From Platerodrilus igneus (lineage: Eukaryota; Arthropoda; Insecta; Coleoptera; Lycidae), in NCBI GenBank assembly GCA_036346225.1, contig JARFIW010001453.1, forward strand, positions 805,779-869,778: a DNA stretch of 64,000 bases, written 5' to 3'. This document shows, one piece after another, positions 35,273-45,955 of this stretch; positions within the stretch are counted from its first letter, which is position 1; each line of letters opens with the position of its first letter. The notes beneath the pieces are model-generated. The model made no database searches and was not told the origin of the DNA. It worked only from the letters and a program-made list of their open reading frames with translations. Both the position numbers and the translations under genes were made by a program.

Positions 35273-36815
35273 CTATCTGTAATCTCCTAACGACATATTC
35301 GATAGGAGAGTCCTACTGATCACCAGGACAGCCTCCGTGGAGGTGGTCCTGTACGCCCTCGCCGCTTTTACCGCGGTTATGCGTTGTACGCTCGTCAATT
35401 GACGCATCTCCCGGATTTTACAACCTTCTGCCCATACAGAAGCTGCGTACAGTATTGCCGGCTCAATTGCTCCGGCATAAACCGTCCTCAGCGATTCGCC
35501 CCTGAAACCCCACTTTATTTTAGCCGCCGCCATCATTTTGTTTGATATTTCGCCGCCCTTACTTTTTACGTATTGTACGTGCGCTTTCCAATTTAATTTA
35601 TTGTCGATCTTGACGCCGAGGTAGGTAATACAATCTTTAAACGGGATTTTCTCCTCTCCTAGCTCTAACCTAGGAGGTCTCTGTCCTGGTTTCGTGCCGA
35701 AATAAAGCGCCTCTGACTTCGCCGTGTTAAATTTTAATTTTACCGCCTGCGACCATTCGTGTAATTTATTAAGCGCCTCGTTCGGTTTTGTGCGCATATC
35801 CATTAACAATCTCATTCTTACAATTAAAAGTGTGTCTTCTGCAAACCCAACGATTGAGCATCCTGCGGGCAACTTGACCCTAAAGATGCTCTCATACAAC
35901 AACTTCCAAAATGTGGTACCAGAACATGACCCTTGCGGGCATCCCCTTTCCACCTCACGCGACAGAACTTCACCCGGAATTTCAACCTGTGCTAATCGCC
36001 CCGAGAAATAGCTCTTGACCAAAGACATCAAGTTTCGCGGACAACCCCTACGATCTAACTCGCAAACGATTAATGGCCACCAGGCAGCATCAAATGCTCC
36101 TGAAATGTCCAAAGCAACAACGACACAGTACTCTTTGGCATCTCTTGCCTGCTTAATTTCCCCGACAACAAACTCTAACGCGTCGATAGTCGACTTGCCC
36201 TCCACGAAACCAAACTGTCGGTTATTAAAACCGCCGCTGTCTCGCACTAGGTGTTCAACACGCGTAGTCATAACGCGATCTAAAACTTTCCCCAGCACCG
36301 GTAGCAAGCTAATTGGACGGTAGCTGCCCGGATCTGACGCATCCGCCTTTTTAGGTTTGGGTATAAATTTCACATTCTGGATTTTCCAGCAACGCGGAAA
36401 AACGCCCCTTTCTAAACAAAGATTAAACAACCCAACAAAGACACACGGGGCTAACAGGCACGCCTGCAGAGCTGCGTCTGAAGTGATTCCATCATGCCCC
36501 GGTGCCTTCTTAGAGTTCATCCTCCTAAGAGCCCTGACGACCTCGTGAACTAGGATTGCCTTATCGGCACCTGTTCCTTGCGCCTTTGCAGCTTCCCGAC
36601 GTATTAAATCGTGCGACCCTTCATCCCACTCGGGATTATCCGATGGGAAAAATTTCTCGAGTAAATATTCCGCTGTGGTTTTAAAACCTTCCGTGTATTC
36701 GCCATTTGTTTTCTTTATATTACTGAGCGCGATTTTTTGTTGTTTTCCTCTAATTACGCGGTATGCGGTTCCCCAGGGTTCTTTCTCTGAGTTTTGCGTG
36801 CAGAATTCTTTAAAT
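35273..36815 (-). pseudogene. ORF2 reverse transcriptase, catalytic box FAED
   Basis: The frame is open from about 36815 (upstream of the first Met at 36520) to 35273. The blocks are EPWGTAYRV, KKAPGHDGIT, YRPISLLPVLGK, QFGFVEGKST, VVALDISGAFD (first catalytic Asp), GCPQGSCSG, and GFAEDTLL where FADD is expected. The first Asp of the catalytic pair is Glu (GAA) here, which should impair or abolish polymerase activity. Downstream come KSEALYFG and YLGVKID, the thumb. Frame changes occur near 36830 and 35280. Confidence 0.9.
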
Positions 36816-36829
36816 TTATTCGTTCGCGT

Positions 36830-37880
36830 TTATTCTATTAATATTTTATATTCGCGGTAACTTTGATTACATTCTATTCTCCGTTGTTCTCTTATATCTC
36901 CCGAGGCGCGTTGATAGCGGCGCCTTAGGTTACGCGTTTCTGCCCGCTTGGTGGTTAGTTCCCGGGTCCACCAGGGTACGCTGTCTTTAAATGTTTTCTT
37001 TTGCGGCATGGAATACGACGACGCGTCTACCACCGCGTCGTTCAATTTTTTCGCGAGTGTTTCTACTTCGTCTGCCTCTCGGCAGTTAAATAGCTCATTT
37101 TCGAGCGCAGGGATACTTTCGCCAAATTTTTCTTTAAACCGCTCCCAATTTGCTTTTTTATTACAGAACCGCGGAAATATAGTTAGCTGCTCGTTTGCGC
37201 TTGTTTTGGTTTCAACGTCCCATGTTATTAATTTATGGTCAGAGAGCGTTTCCTCGTCCGACCTTAGTTTCCAATTACAAATCGTTTCTAACATTTCGTG
37301 CGAGACTGCAGTAATATCTATAAAACTGCTGCCTCTATGCGTCTCAAACGTAGGTGAAATATTAGTGTTTATCACACTAAGGTCCCATCCGTAAAAGATC
37401 AGCAACCTGCGAGCCTCTATCGTCTTCGATAGGGCTGCCCCATAATGGCGACTTAGCATTAAAATCTCCCCGATGATTAATTTTTATTCCTACCGATTTT
37501 GCGCAAAATGTTTTCAACTTGGTTTACTAAGTCCTCGGTTTGAGGATTTTCCGCCGGGAATCAACCGGCGGAAGATACGCGCTGATCACGTAAAATGTAT
37601 TTAGCCCTGATTTAATTTCGACCGTTGTTAAAAATTCGTTGGATAAATTATTTAGTGTTATTCCGGCGCACGTCCCATTATTTATTATTATACCGCTACG
37701 CGGTCGTTCGCTGTTTGCGTTTAAAACGGTGACCCCCTTCCCAAAACCTGTTATTTTATGGCTGTACAGGTGCGGTTCCTGTACAAGCCCGATGTCGATA
37801 TTATTTTCGCTAAATAACTTTACGAAGTTATTTGTAGCCCCTTTTCCTTTCCGAGATTTAATTGCGCGAATTTAATCTTC
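36830..37880 (-). pseudogene. ORF2 AP-type endonuclease
   Basis: Two frames together hold the endonuclease. The N-terminal part (about 37480-37880) has IKFAQLNLG, VQEPHL (catalytic Glu), SGIIIN and VISAYLPP. The C-terminal part, an ORF at 36830-37459, has SFIDITAV and LSDHKLI (the catalytic SDH). Indels lie near 37855 and between 37460 and 37500. It would nick the target DNA to prime reverse transcription. Homology to R1-type endonucleases is clear. Confidence 0.8.
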
Positions 37881-37906
37881 TTGCTTCTTTTAAATCGTTC
37901 TTTTCT

Positions 37907-39310
37907 TCACGGTCCATAATCGATGTTGCGTGTGCTTGCGTTCTTCAATCTCAGCATCGTGGGGCATCTACTCGACTTGGCGTCGTGGCGCGTATCGACC
38001 TTCGCGCCACCGCCAGTTCTGTCGTTTGCCCTAGCGCAAACCACACAGCAGGGGACTGCCCTCCGGCAATTCTTGAACTCGTGACCGACTTCGGCACAGT
38101 TACCGCACCACTGTACCTTCTCCCTGCACTCCATCGATCTATGGCTGTACTCGTAGCACCTGTAGCACTGGGTCATCGAGAAGTGGTCCCGGGCCCAGAC
38201 TCTTCGCTACCTGAGGTTTATAGCGTCAGCTAATATACGTCTCCGAAGTGTGGGGGTCACTTCGAAGACTACGTTGACGAAGGGATCCCTAGGGCCCTTT
38301 CCGCCAAACCTAAATTTCTCCCTCAGGTGGTCTTCAATCTTCAAATCGCAGAAGCGGGGATTCTGGCACGCGATCAACCGCACCAGCTCTTCCGCCTTCA
38401 TCCCCGCTTCGACCCCCGGAAGAACGACCCGTGGGCGCTTCTTTTCGATGGTCTTCGCCACGAGCTCTTTGCAGTCACCGACAACCTTCGACTGCAGTTT
38501 CTTCGCATCTTCTCGGTTTGCACACTCGACAACTACACCGCCCTTGCGAGTTCTACGAGCTCCGACCACAACAAAACCATCACGAGCGGGATCGACCTTC
38601 TTCTTTAGGGTCGACATGACGTCATCCTTCTCCCCTGGCCTGGCGTCGACCCTAACTGCAAAGGTGGGCGTCGCACCTGCAGCAGCTGCAGCATACGACG
38701 CCTTCCGCGGCATCGGCAGCTCCTGGCTCCTGGAACACTGCTGCCCTGAAACACAAGCAACCACCGCTGGACTTCCCCCGACAACATTAGCTCTCCCAGA
38801 ATCACTAGCCACAAGCCGCAGCGCCCTAACCATGCCTATAAGTTGATTCGCCGCGTCGAGGAAATCATCCAGGGCGTAGCGAATCCTCTTTCTGTCCTCC
38901 ACGACGATAGTGGCGGAGGTCGTCGGCACCCTCCCGGAGATGGCCCAGTTCGCCTTCCTCACCCTCAATCTCAGGAGGTCCAGCTCATCGAGGTCGCTAG
39001 CTGCAACGCTAACGTCGCTGCTAGTCGACATCTTTCGCTGGGCTCCCGAAGTTGAGGGCGATTCAGGCGCCGCAGCCACCCCAGGGGGCCCCGACTCCCC
39101 TGACACGACCGCCGCAGACACAGGCTCCTCTACCTCCTCCTGAATCCCTAACCTAACGTCTTTTAAAATTACCTTTAGCTGTTTCCCCCCAACAGCGCCC
39201 TCAGCCTCCGACTTATTAGACTCCGACCTATCTCCCCCCTTCTTCCTGGGCAATGGTTCCTCGTCGCGGTGGACCACCATGCTGACAAAACAAACGACAA
39301 AAAATGACAC
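37907..39310 (-). pseudogene. ORF1 (Gag-like, CCHC knuckles) with one in-frame TAG
   Basis: The frame starts at 39310; an internal ATG at 39271 is also possible. It runs to TAG at 38207-38209 and continues in the same frame to 37907, about 468 codons in all. The first half is Ser/Ala-rich and acidic. Residues 230-360 form the RRM-like region common in R1-group ORF1 proteins (DGFVVVGARR, RPRVVLPGV, FVNVVFEVT). After the stop come DHFSMTQCYRC and a run of CCHC-type zinc knuckles (CYRCYEYSHRSMEC, CGNCAEVGHEFKNC). Only one codon breaks the frame. It binds the element RNA. Confidence 0.85.
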
Positions 39311-40406
39311 CTAAAACGCAGCTCAAAAACCACTTGACCGTTACGACGCTAAAAGAACGACGCTAGAAGAACGCAAAACGTTGGTCCAATAAAATGTTTT
39401 GTTTAATGGTGAACCGTAAGCAACCTTGTATTTATTTAAACTTCGAACCGCCCAATTAAATATTAAATTTTTAACAAAAATACAGCAAGCACTAAGCGTC
39501 AAAATAACAACTAGAACCAAATAAATTCCCTAACGCATTTCGTTTCAAAATGTACCGCGAAGAACACTATCTATTTATTTTAAATTTTTTAAAACCGCCA
39601 AATCAAATTTAAATAAACTAATTACTTCAAAATATTAAAATATATAATTTATAAATAACAACACTTTATTTTTACATGTGTAATTAACAAAATAAGGTCG
39701 AGCGCAATCGGAATGTGGTAACCGGAAATGACCTTTCACTTTATCGCTTGGTAACTAGCACAACCCGTAACTGTTACACCGCTTAATTACACCAAAATCG
39801 ATTTTAAAAGAACTTATAAGTACGCGTGTACTTAATTTACGGAAAATTTATATTAAAATTATATTATATTAAAATTGTTTTAAAATTAACAGTTTTTGAG
39901 ATATTTATTTGATTTAAAAAGGCTTAGATTTTTGTTTTTTGGTTATTATTTTATTATACGCGCACTATAAAAATTTCACACACTTTTTGGTTGTTTTACC
40001 CGGTTTTTTACTCGATTTACGCGGTTTTTATTTTAAATTTATTATTAAAAATGCCTTTTTAAGTTATTCCGAAATTATTTTGAGTATTAGTTTAGTAGAT
40101 TTTTGTTTTATTTGTCCGTAATTTATTTATTTTATTTTAAAACGCGGATTTAGTTTAAATTACAAAGAAAACGCGATTTATTTAGTTTTTATTTAGTTTA
40201 AATTCTGTTTTAAAATTTTATTTTACTGCCCTGTATTTAAATTTTGATGGCACACAATTATAAAAATAAAACACAATAAAAAGCAAAGCTTCAAATAAAA
40301 TAATTCAACAATAAATAATAAAACCCTAGATAAACACTTACTGTTATTGCTGAAGCGGGAGCTCGGCAGAAACACGTCCGCTCGCTTCAAGCGGCAACTA
40401 GAGAAT
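39311..40406 (-). other. 5' UTR of the R1/LOA-type element
   Basis: About 1.1 kb of AT-rich, non-coding sequence. The first 60 bases in element orientation are GC-richer and self-complementary (CCGCTTGAAGCGAGCGG), which might fold at the RNA 5' end. Any internal promoter could not be identified. Confidence 0.5.
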
Positions 40407-40420
40407 GTACTTAATTCACA

Positions 40421-42550
40421 ACCAGAAAAAACGGCATTCTATTTTTGTTTTAAGGATTTGATTGATTTAATCTCAGTTTACAAAACGGATGTAGAAACAA
40501 TTTTTGACTTTTAATCTGAGTGCATGAAATGCATGTGATCTAAAATTGCATAGTTGCCTTCAGTATGTAAATATAGAAATGCTTGCATAGCGAATTGCTT
40601 TTGGATGCAATTGTTAAAATCGCCTGCAATTTAATTTATTGGAAGAGATGGATTTAATCTCAATAAATTTTAATAATGATACAATTTTCCCAAAATGTTG
40701 CTTCAATTGGTTTTAAAAAACCAGTATTAAAAAGCCATAAACATTGGCAATTTTAAATAAAAGTTTTGTTATACATTTCTCAAATAAACTAACTGGTATG
40801 TTATTAACAAACTGGATTTTTTTAACAGAGCGGTTACTACTACTATTTTTCTCTACAATACATTTATACTAATATAGTTCAACTCGGACAGATTGAAAGG
40901 TATTCTATTTTTAGTCACATCCAAAAAAGAAAAAACGGTGTACTTGTGCAGGTATAAACATAACACTGAAGTTTTATAACTAAAAAAATATTATATGTTA
41001 ATCGGGATAAAATAAATTGCATTCTTTATTTGAGCCAGTGGTTGAACTTTACAAGTTATTTCTGAATGTATAGTTATACTCCCAAGGTTTAGTATCAGTG
41101 GTTGAGTTACTAAGAATTCTTTTATCATCACTTGGATTAAGAACAATTTTGTTTTGTTTAATAGTATACACATCATGTTTGACTGATCTAATTAAACATT
41201 GCTGTTTCTGTACAGTCTAATATCAATTAAAAAATGTATAAAAGTCAAGTTCTTTCAGTTGTACTGAAAAAAAAGAATGCAATTTTTTTCAGAAAACGAT
41301 GCAATTTTTTTAATTTTTTCTGACAGGTCAGTTTATTATTTAGTATAAATACTTCACGTAGATTTTACCAACAGTATAGAAAAAAAGTCTATGATATCGA
41401 TTAAAAAATGTACAAAAGTCAAGTTCTTTCAGTTGTACTGAAAAAAGTAAATATTTCAAATGATTTCTAGGTAAAATTTAATTTTTTTTTTTGGTTTTGC
41501 AATTGACAACTTTAATTTTAAAATATGGTATATACACGTGCACCGTTGCGAAGCCAGACCGGCCTTCCATTAATGCTGACTGAGTGGATTTATTTATTAT
41601 TCTGCTGATGTTAGCATTAAATTTCTCGCTTTTATTTTTCTGCGGACGTCAGCATTAAATTTTATACATGACTGGATTTATTAAATTTTTTGTAGATTTC
41701 ATATTTCTACAATTACTATCTAGACAATACCTTAGCATTTAAATTCTTGCTGACATGGATTGAATTTTCTGCTGTTCTTGTTGTTTAATATCCTTATATA
41801 CTCAAGATATGTGTGTGATAATCGCTCAATCTTTATTGTCAAGTTGTAGTTGTGTGTTCTATAGAACAAATCAAAAAATTATAGTGATTGGGTTAAAATT
41901 ATTGAGTAGTTTATAGTCGATCCAAATGAAGTGCTGGAAAAAATCGTTGACACCGTGAGCAGATCCACCAATTGCAACGTACGACCTGATGACACCAATA
42001 CAGAGTATGTATTCGTTGGCTTAATATATAGATTTAATTTTCTTAATGCATTTACTTGGTCTAATCTTGCCTTCAGTACGTAACTATGGAAATGCGAATA
42101 CTGAAGAAGCAATAGACTAGACTATCGTTGATAAAGAAAAAAAACGCTGTCTGACATGGGTTGAATTTTCTGCGGTTCTTGTTATTTAATATCTTTATAT
42201 ACTCAAGATATGTGTGTGATAATCGCTCAATCTTTATTGTCAAGTTGTAGTTGTGTTCTATAAAACAAATCAAAACGTTAGCATATATTTCAATAGATTT
42301 ATTTCTAGTTTTTTGAAGTTGGAGCATTTTATAAATTTCCTCGTTTATATATTTCTTGCAGATAAACTGAGTTCGCGATTTAATAACTACGACTTGTTAT
42401 TCTTTAAAAGTGAGAATGAGAAAATTGGTGCAGACAGTCAGTCTGTCTGTCTGTCTGTCTTTGGTAAATTTTTCGAGATATCTGTACAATTTGTTACTGA
42501 GTTTAATCGTTTTTTCTGCAGACATCAGCATTAAAAAATTTCTTATAGAT
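40421..42550. repeat. Inner right arm of the large inverted repeat
   Basis: 40421-40675 is the reverse complement of 20935-21165. 41095-41572 pairs with 18862-19350. 41573-42065 pairs with 18310-18862. 42085-42550 pairs with 14985-15635 (and with 17570-17840). The word ending CCAGACCGGCCT at 41573 mirrors AGGCCGGTCTGG at 18862. ORFs here are shadows or fragments. Confidence 0.75.
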
Positions 42551-43284
42551 TCCATTTTTTTTCCCTAAATTTTTACTTAAACAAAAAAGGGCGTATTTTT
42601 TAATATTTTCTATGCAATATAGGTTAATTGCGAGATTGTTGAGCTTCTCAATTTTTTTATTTCTTTAATACAATTAGAAACGAATGGGATTGTAGCGTAA
42701 TACTGAATCAAAAAGTTGATAGCTAGATATTCTATGAAGATTTTGTAAAACAGTAACCAAGGCTCAAATAATGCAATGTTGATCGTTATCAGTATTTTTT
42801 TTTGCCAAGAGCATAATTATTTTTTGCTTACATACTGTTTTTTATTCATTAGTATAATTAGATAGCTGAATATATAAAATTTTCTTGTGCAATTTTTTCA
42901 GAAAACGATGCAAATTTGTAATTTTTTTCTAGAGTGTCAGTACTGTTTCAATACTGAACTGAATAGAAAAAACAGTATGTAAGCAAAAGTAATGGTGCTC
43001 TTAGCAACATAATGAATTTGATTCATTGTCTGAAAACAAATTGCAAATATGCATTTTTTTATAGTTATCAGCAAGATTTCGAATTTGCTTTATTTTTTCT
43101 GAAAAATTGCATATGTCTAATTTTATAGCTATTTGCTTACATCAGAACATATTTATGTATAAAGTAATTTAGCTAGTGACCGAAGTCAGTAGTGATATTT
43201 TAAAGTTAACAGTGAAGTGTTACACTCGAAGATAAATATAAACAATCATAAATACTCCCTGTATGTTTGTTGTGGTTTGTTTAG
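42551..43284. repeat. Right-arm segment with a direct copy at 31.4-31.75 kb
   Basis: 42560-42950 shares AGCGTAATACTGAATCAAAAA, GATAGCTAGATAT and ATGCAATGTTGATCGTTATC with 31380-31740 in the same orientation. 42950-43284 has no partner that I found. No gene. Confidence 0.6.
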
Positions 43285-43504
43285 TATTCTTCTTAATCTT
43301 CTTTGGGGATTAAACCACTCATAGTTTTTAAAATTATCTTTATTAACGTTTCGATCCATAACCTAGGATCGTTTTCAAAATAATAAGTTGAAGTTGAAGT
43401 TTTTATTATTTTGAAAACGATCCTAGGTTATGGATCGAAACGTTAATAAAGATAATTTTAAAAACTATGAGTGGTTTAATCCCCAAAGAAGATTAAGAAG
43501 AATA
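43285..43504. repeat. Perfect inverted repeat, two 102-bp arms, 16-bp spacer
   Basis: The left arm 43285-43386 is the exact reverse complement of the right arm 43403-43504 as far as I can read it. The arms contain CGATCCATAACCTAGGATCG and AACGTTAATAAAGATAATTT. A diverged single arm with the same outer flank (CAACAAACATACAGGGAGTA, inverted) lies at 59690-59850. It would form a very stable hairpin. Confidence 0.9.
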
Positions 43505-43511
43505 AACAATC

Positions 43512-43875
43512 ATGATCTGCTTAAAGAGTGTGTTCAACATTTGTTCCCGTTTCGGACTTTATAACTATTTACATTTTGATTCAGTATTACGATACAATTC
43601 CAATTGCATTAAAAGACAGAATATTAATTCTAAATATTTAATGTATTTTGATGTTAATAATTTATATGGGGCTGCAATGTCTGAATATCTTCCATATGGA
43701 GAATTTTAATTTTTTTTTAGATAGCACCAGTCCAGAAATATAACGTTTAGACGTTACTTAATATTGCCGATGATTCTGATGTAGAATATATTTATTTTTT
43801 CAATGCGATTTACACTACCCAGTATCTTTACATGAAATTCACAGTGACTTACCTTTGGCGCCTGAACATGTAAAA
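43512..43875 (+). pseudogene. Fragment of protein-primed DNA polymerase B (Polinton/Maverick-like)
   Basis: The frame 43512-43709 ends with YLMYFDVNNLYGAAMSEYLPYGEF-like sequence, read as YFDVNNLYG...YLPYGEF. This is the family-B polymerase motif A (DxxSLYP-equivalent DVNNLYG) as found in protein-primed polymerases of Polintons/Mavericks and related viruses. After frameshifts, about 43755-43875 still reads DDSDVEYI and then DLHYP...LHEIHSDLPLAPEHVK, the segment that normally follows. Only about 120 residues are left; stops and shifts make it non-functional. It supports a Polinton-like origin for the surrounding inverted repeat. Confidence 0.75.
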
Positions 43876-44620
43876 TAATAATAAATAGACTGTGATTGCT
43901 AAATGATTTTATTGTTTTGTTTTTTTTCATAATTTGTGAAGGTGCAGTAATAATAAAGTAATTATAATATTCTTATGCTGTTTGAGCATGACAAGATGTA
44001 TTTAGCAAAACGTTTCTGCTAGTTTCAAATTCTAATCTAATATATACAGTATCAGATTTTAACGCTTCGTTTTATCTAGAACAATCTATGACTACTAATG
44101 ATGCAATACTTCGTAAATCTTCAGGATTAAAAAGTGGTTCATGAAACTGAAGGCAGCCCTCATAGAACCGATAATGCAATATTTTTTACCGTTCAGAGTT
44201 GGAGTGAGTTAGAACTGTTCTTTATATTTGGGATGCTTGCTCATTTAGAAAACGAAGATATAAACAACTTAAGTGAATTATAGTATGTTTATTCTAAAGT
44301 ACATAACATTATGTATATATGTATTTTATAAAATACAATAAAGAAAAATACATTGTGTGTTTCATTTCACATTACTCCCGATTTAATAACTACGTAATCT
44401 CAGTTTACAGAACGGTGTAAAACAATTTTTTACTTTTAATCTGAGTGCATATTTCGAATAGATGCTCTCATTTTTCTTGCGATTAAAGTTAGAAATGCAT
44501 TTCAAATAGATGCTTTCATATTTTTTGCAATTGAAATTAGAAATGCATGTGATCTAAAATTGCAGAGTTGCCTTCAGTACGTAGCTATGGAAATGCGAAT
44601 GTTGAAGAAGCAATAGACTA
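43876..44620. repeat. Right-arm segment pairing with 17801-18300
   Basis: 44100-44620 is inverted relative to 17801-18300 (GAGTTGGAGTGAGTTAGAAC, CTTAAGTGAATTATAGTATG, TCCCGATTTAATAACTACGT). 43876-44100 has no clear partner. A short frame (ACTGAAGGCAGCCCTCATAG onward) mirrors the unrecognised ORF at 18167-18451. Confidence 0.7.
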
Positions 44621-45170
44621 GACAGACTATCGTTGACAAAGAACAAAAACGCTGTCTGACATGGGTTGAATTTTCTGCTGTTTTTGTTGTTTAATATCTT
44701 TATATACTCAAGATATGTGTGTGATAATCGCTCAATCTTTATTGTCAAGTTGTAGTTGTGTTCTATAGAACAAATCAAAAATGAACACTTTTTTTTTTAA
44801 AATTGTCCTTGTCAGGAAGAATAATGATAGTGGTTAGGTTAAAATTATTGAGTAGTTTATAGTCAATCCAAATCTCCGTGAGCAGATCCATCAATTGCAA
44901 CGTTAGCAATAGATTTATTTCTAGTTTTTTGAAGTTGGAGCATTTCATAAATTTCCTCGTTTATATATTTCTTGCAGATAAACTGAGTTCGCGATTTAAT
45001 AACTACGACTTGTTATTCTTTAAAAGCGAGAATGAGAAAATTGGTGCAGTCAGTCAGTCTGTCTGTTTTTGACAAATTTTTCGAGATATCTGTACAATTT
45101 GTTAAATGTTGTAAAACCAGTAAAGAGCTATTGCGTTGATCAATTATAATTGCTTTCATTGATTGTTCAT
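44585..45170. repeat. Outer right arm of the large inverted repeat
   Basis: The reverse complement of 15040-15635 with high identity and a few indels; it ends at GCAATTATAATTG... / ...TTGCTTTCA, the same point as on the left. Small ORFs in it are shadows. It is the best-preserved right-hand partner of a possible long terminal inverted repeat. Confidence 0.85.
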
Positions 45171-45679
45171 CCCTTCTGCTATTTAAGAAACTTTTGTTAG
45201 CGTTTATGCGAAACCACCGACAGTTGAACAATATTTCCTCAAAGCTCGCCTCGTTATCTACACAAATAAGGGGAAGATGACCTTTCCAACGTGCAGCTGT
45301 GCTAAATTAATGATCGTTTAAAATAACACTTCTCGGAGCTTACGTTTCAAGGTATTCTATACCACCGACGTCTGTTTGTGTGTTAAGAAAGCTTTTCGTC
45401 TTGGGATTATTGATTTTTCATGCTCTTATGCGTTTTCTGAAGTTATAACCCGTTGAATTAAACTAAATTAAATTAATTAATAATTTCTATTCGCTTATAA
45501 ACTGATTTGCTTTACGAACCTACTACCTTTTAATCCCTAATTATAGAATTATGTCAATACTTGTTAATTTAAATTAAATAAATGAAATAACTTTTGCGCG
45601 TAAATATTATGTTCCTCTCTCTACACAGGGTGTTTGAAATTGCATTGTTTATCCCTAAATTTAACCCTTTAAATCCACT

Positions 45680-45682
<3 letters not shown>
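45171..45682. other. Spacer, no gene seen
   Basis: No ORF or repeat partner recognised. It includes CACAGGGTGTTTGAAATTGC near 45623. Confidence 0.4.

Positions 45683-45711
<29 letters not shown>
45683..45711. repeat. (TA)n microsatellite
   Basis: About 29 bp of AT dinucleotide outside the right arm. Confidence 0.95.
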
Positions 45712-45715
<4 letters not shown>

Positions 45716-45908
45716 ATCTAATACGTCATCTATACAATCACCAAACCATTTAAAGTAAAAAAACTTTTATTGTTACCTTATAAATTGAATGTATAATTAC
45801 ATTAAATATTTAAATACATTCAAATTGCTGAATTTAAGCAAGAAATCCTTGATATAAGATCAAATTAATTTTTTTATTCGAGAGGCAAATAAATCACGAT
45901 GAAAGGTG

Positions 45909-45912
<4 letters not shown>

Positions 45913-45943
<31 letters not shown>
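45913..45943. repeat. (TA)n microsatellite
   Basis: About 31 bp, followed by (TATG)n. It marks the left end of LTR-like block Y2. Confidence 0.95.

Positions 45944-45955
<12 letters not shown>

Larger units (their letters stand above)
32945..40406 (-). mobile_element. R1/LOA-group non-LTR retrotransposon, full length, minus strand
   Basis: Both ends are fixed by a perfect 14-bp target-site duplication, GTACTTAATTCACA, at 32931-32944 and 40407-40420. The uninterrupted target is visible inverted at 21165-21185. The element is 7.46 kb, with a 5' UTR of about 1.1 kb, ORF1 with CCHC knuckles, ORF2 with AP endonuclease, RT, RNase H and a C-terminal zinc-binding region, and a 3' UTR of about 1.3 kb without poly(A). 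This organisation fits the R1/LOA group. ORF1 has one stop and ORF2 several frameshifts. Confidence 0.9.

Noticed and set aside
36015..38846. Long plus-strand ORFs across the R1/LOA-type element
   Set aside because: They are antisense shadows of ORF1/ORF2, which have clear domains on the minus strand.
43330..43450. GATCC...GGATCGAAACG in the 102-bp hairpin as another hammerhead
   Set aside because: A stem and GAAAC are present, but the CUGANGA core is missing (TGAAAAC stands there).
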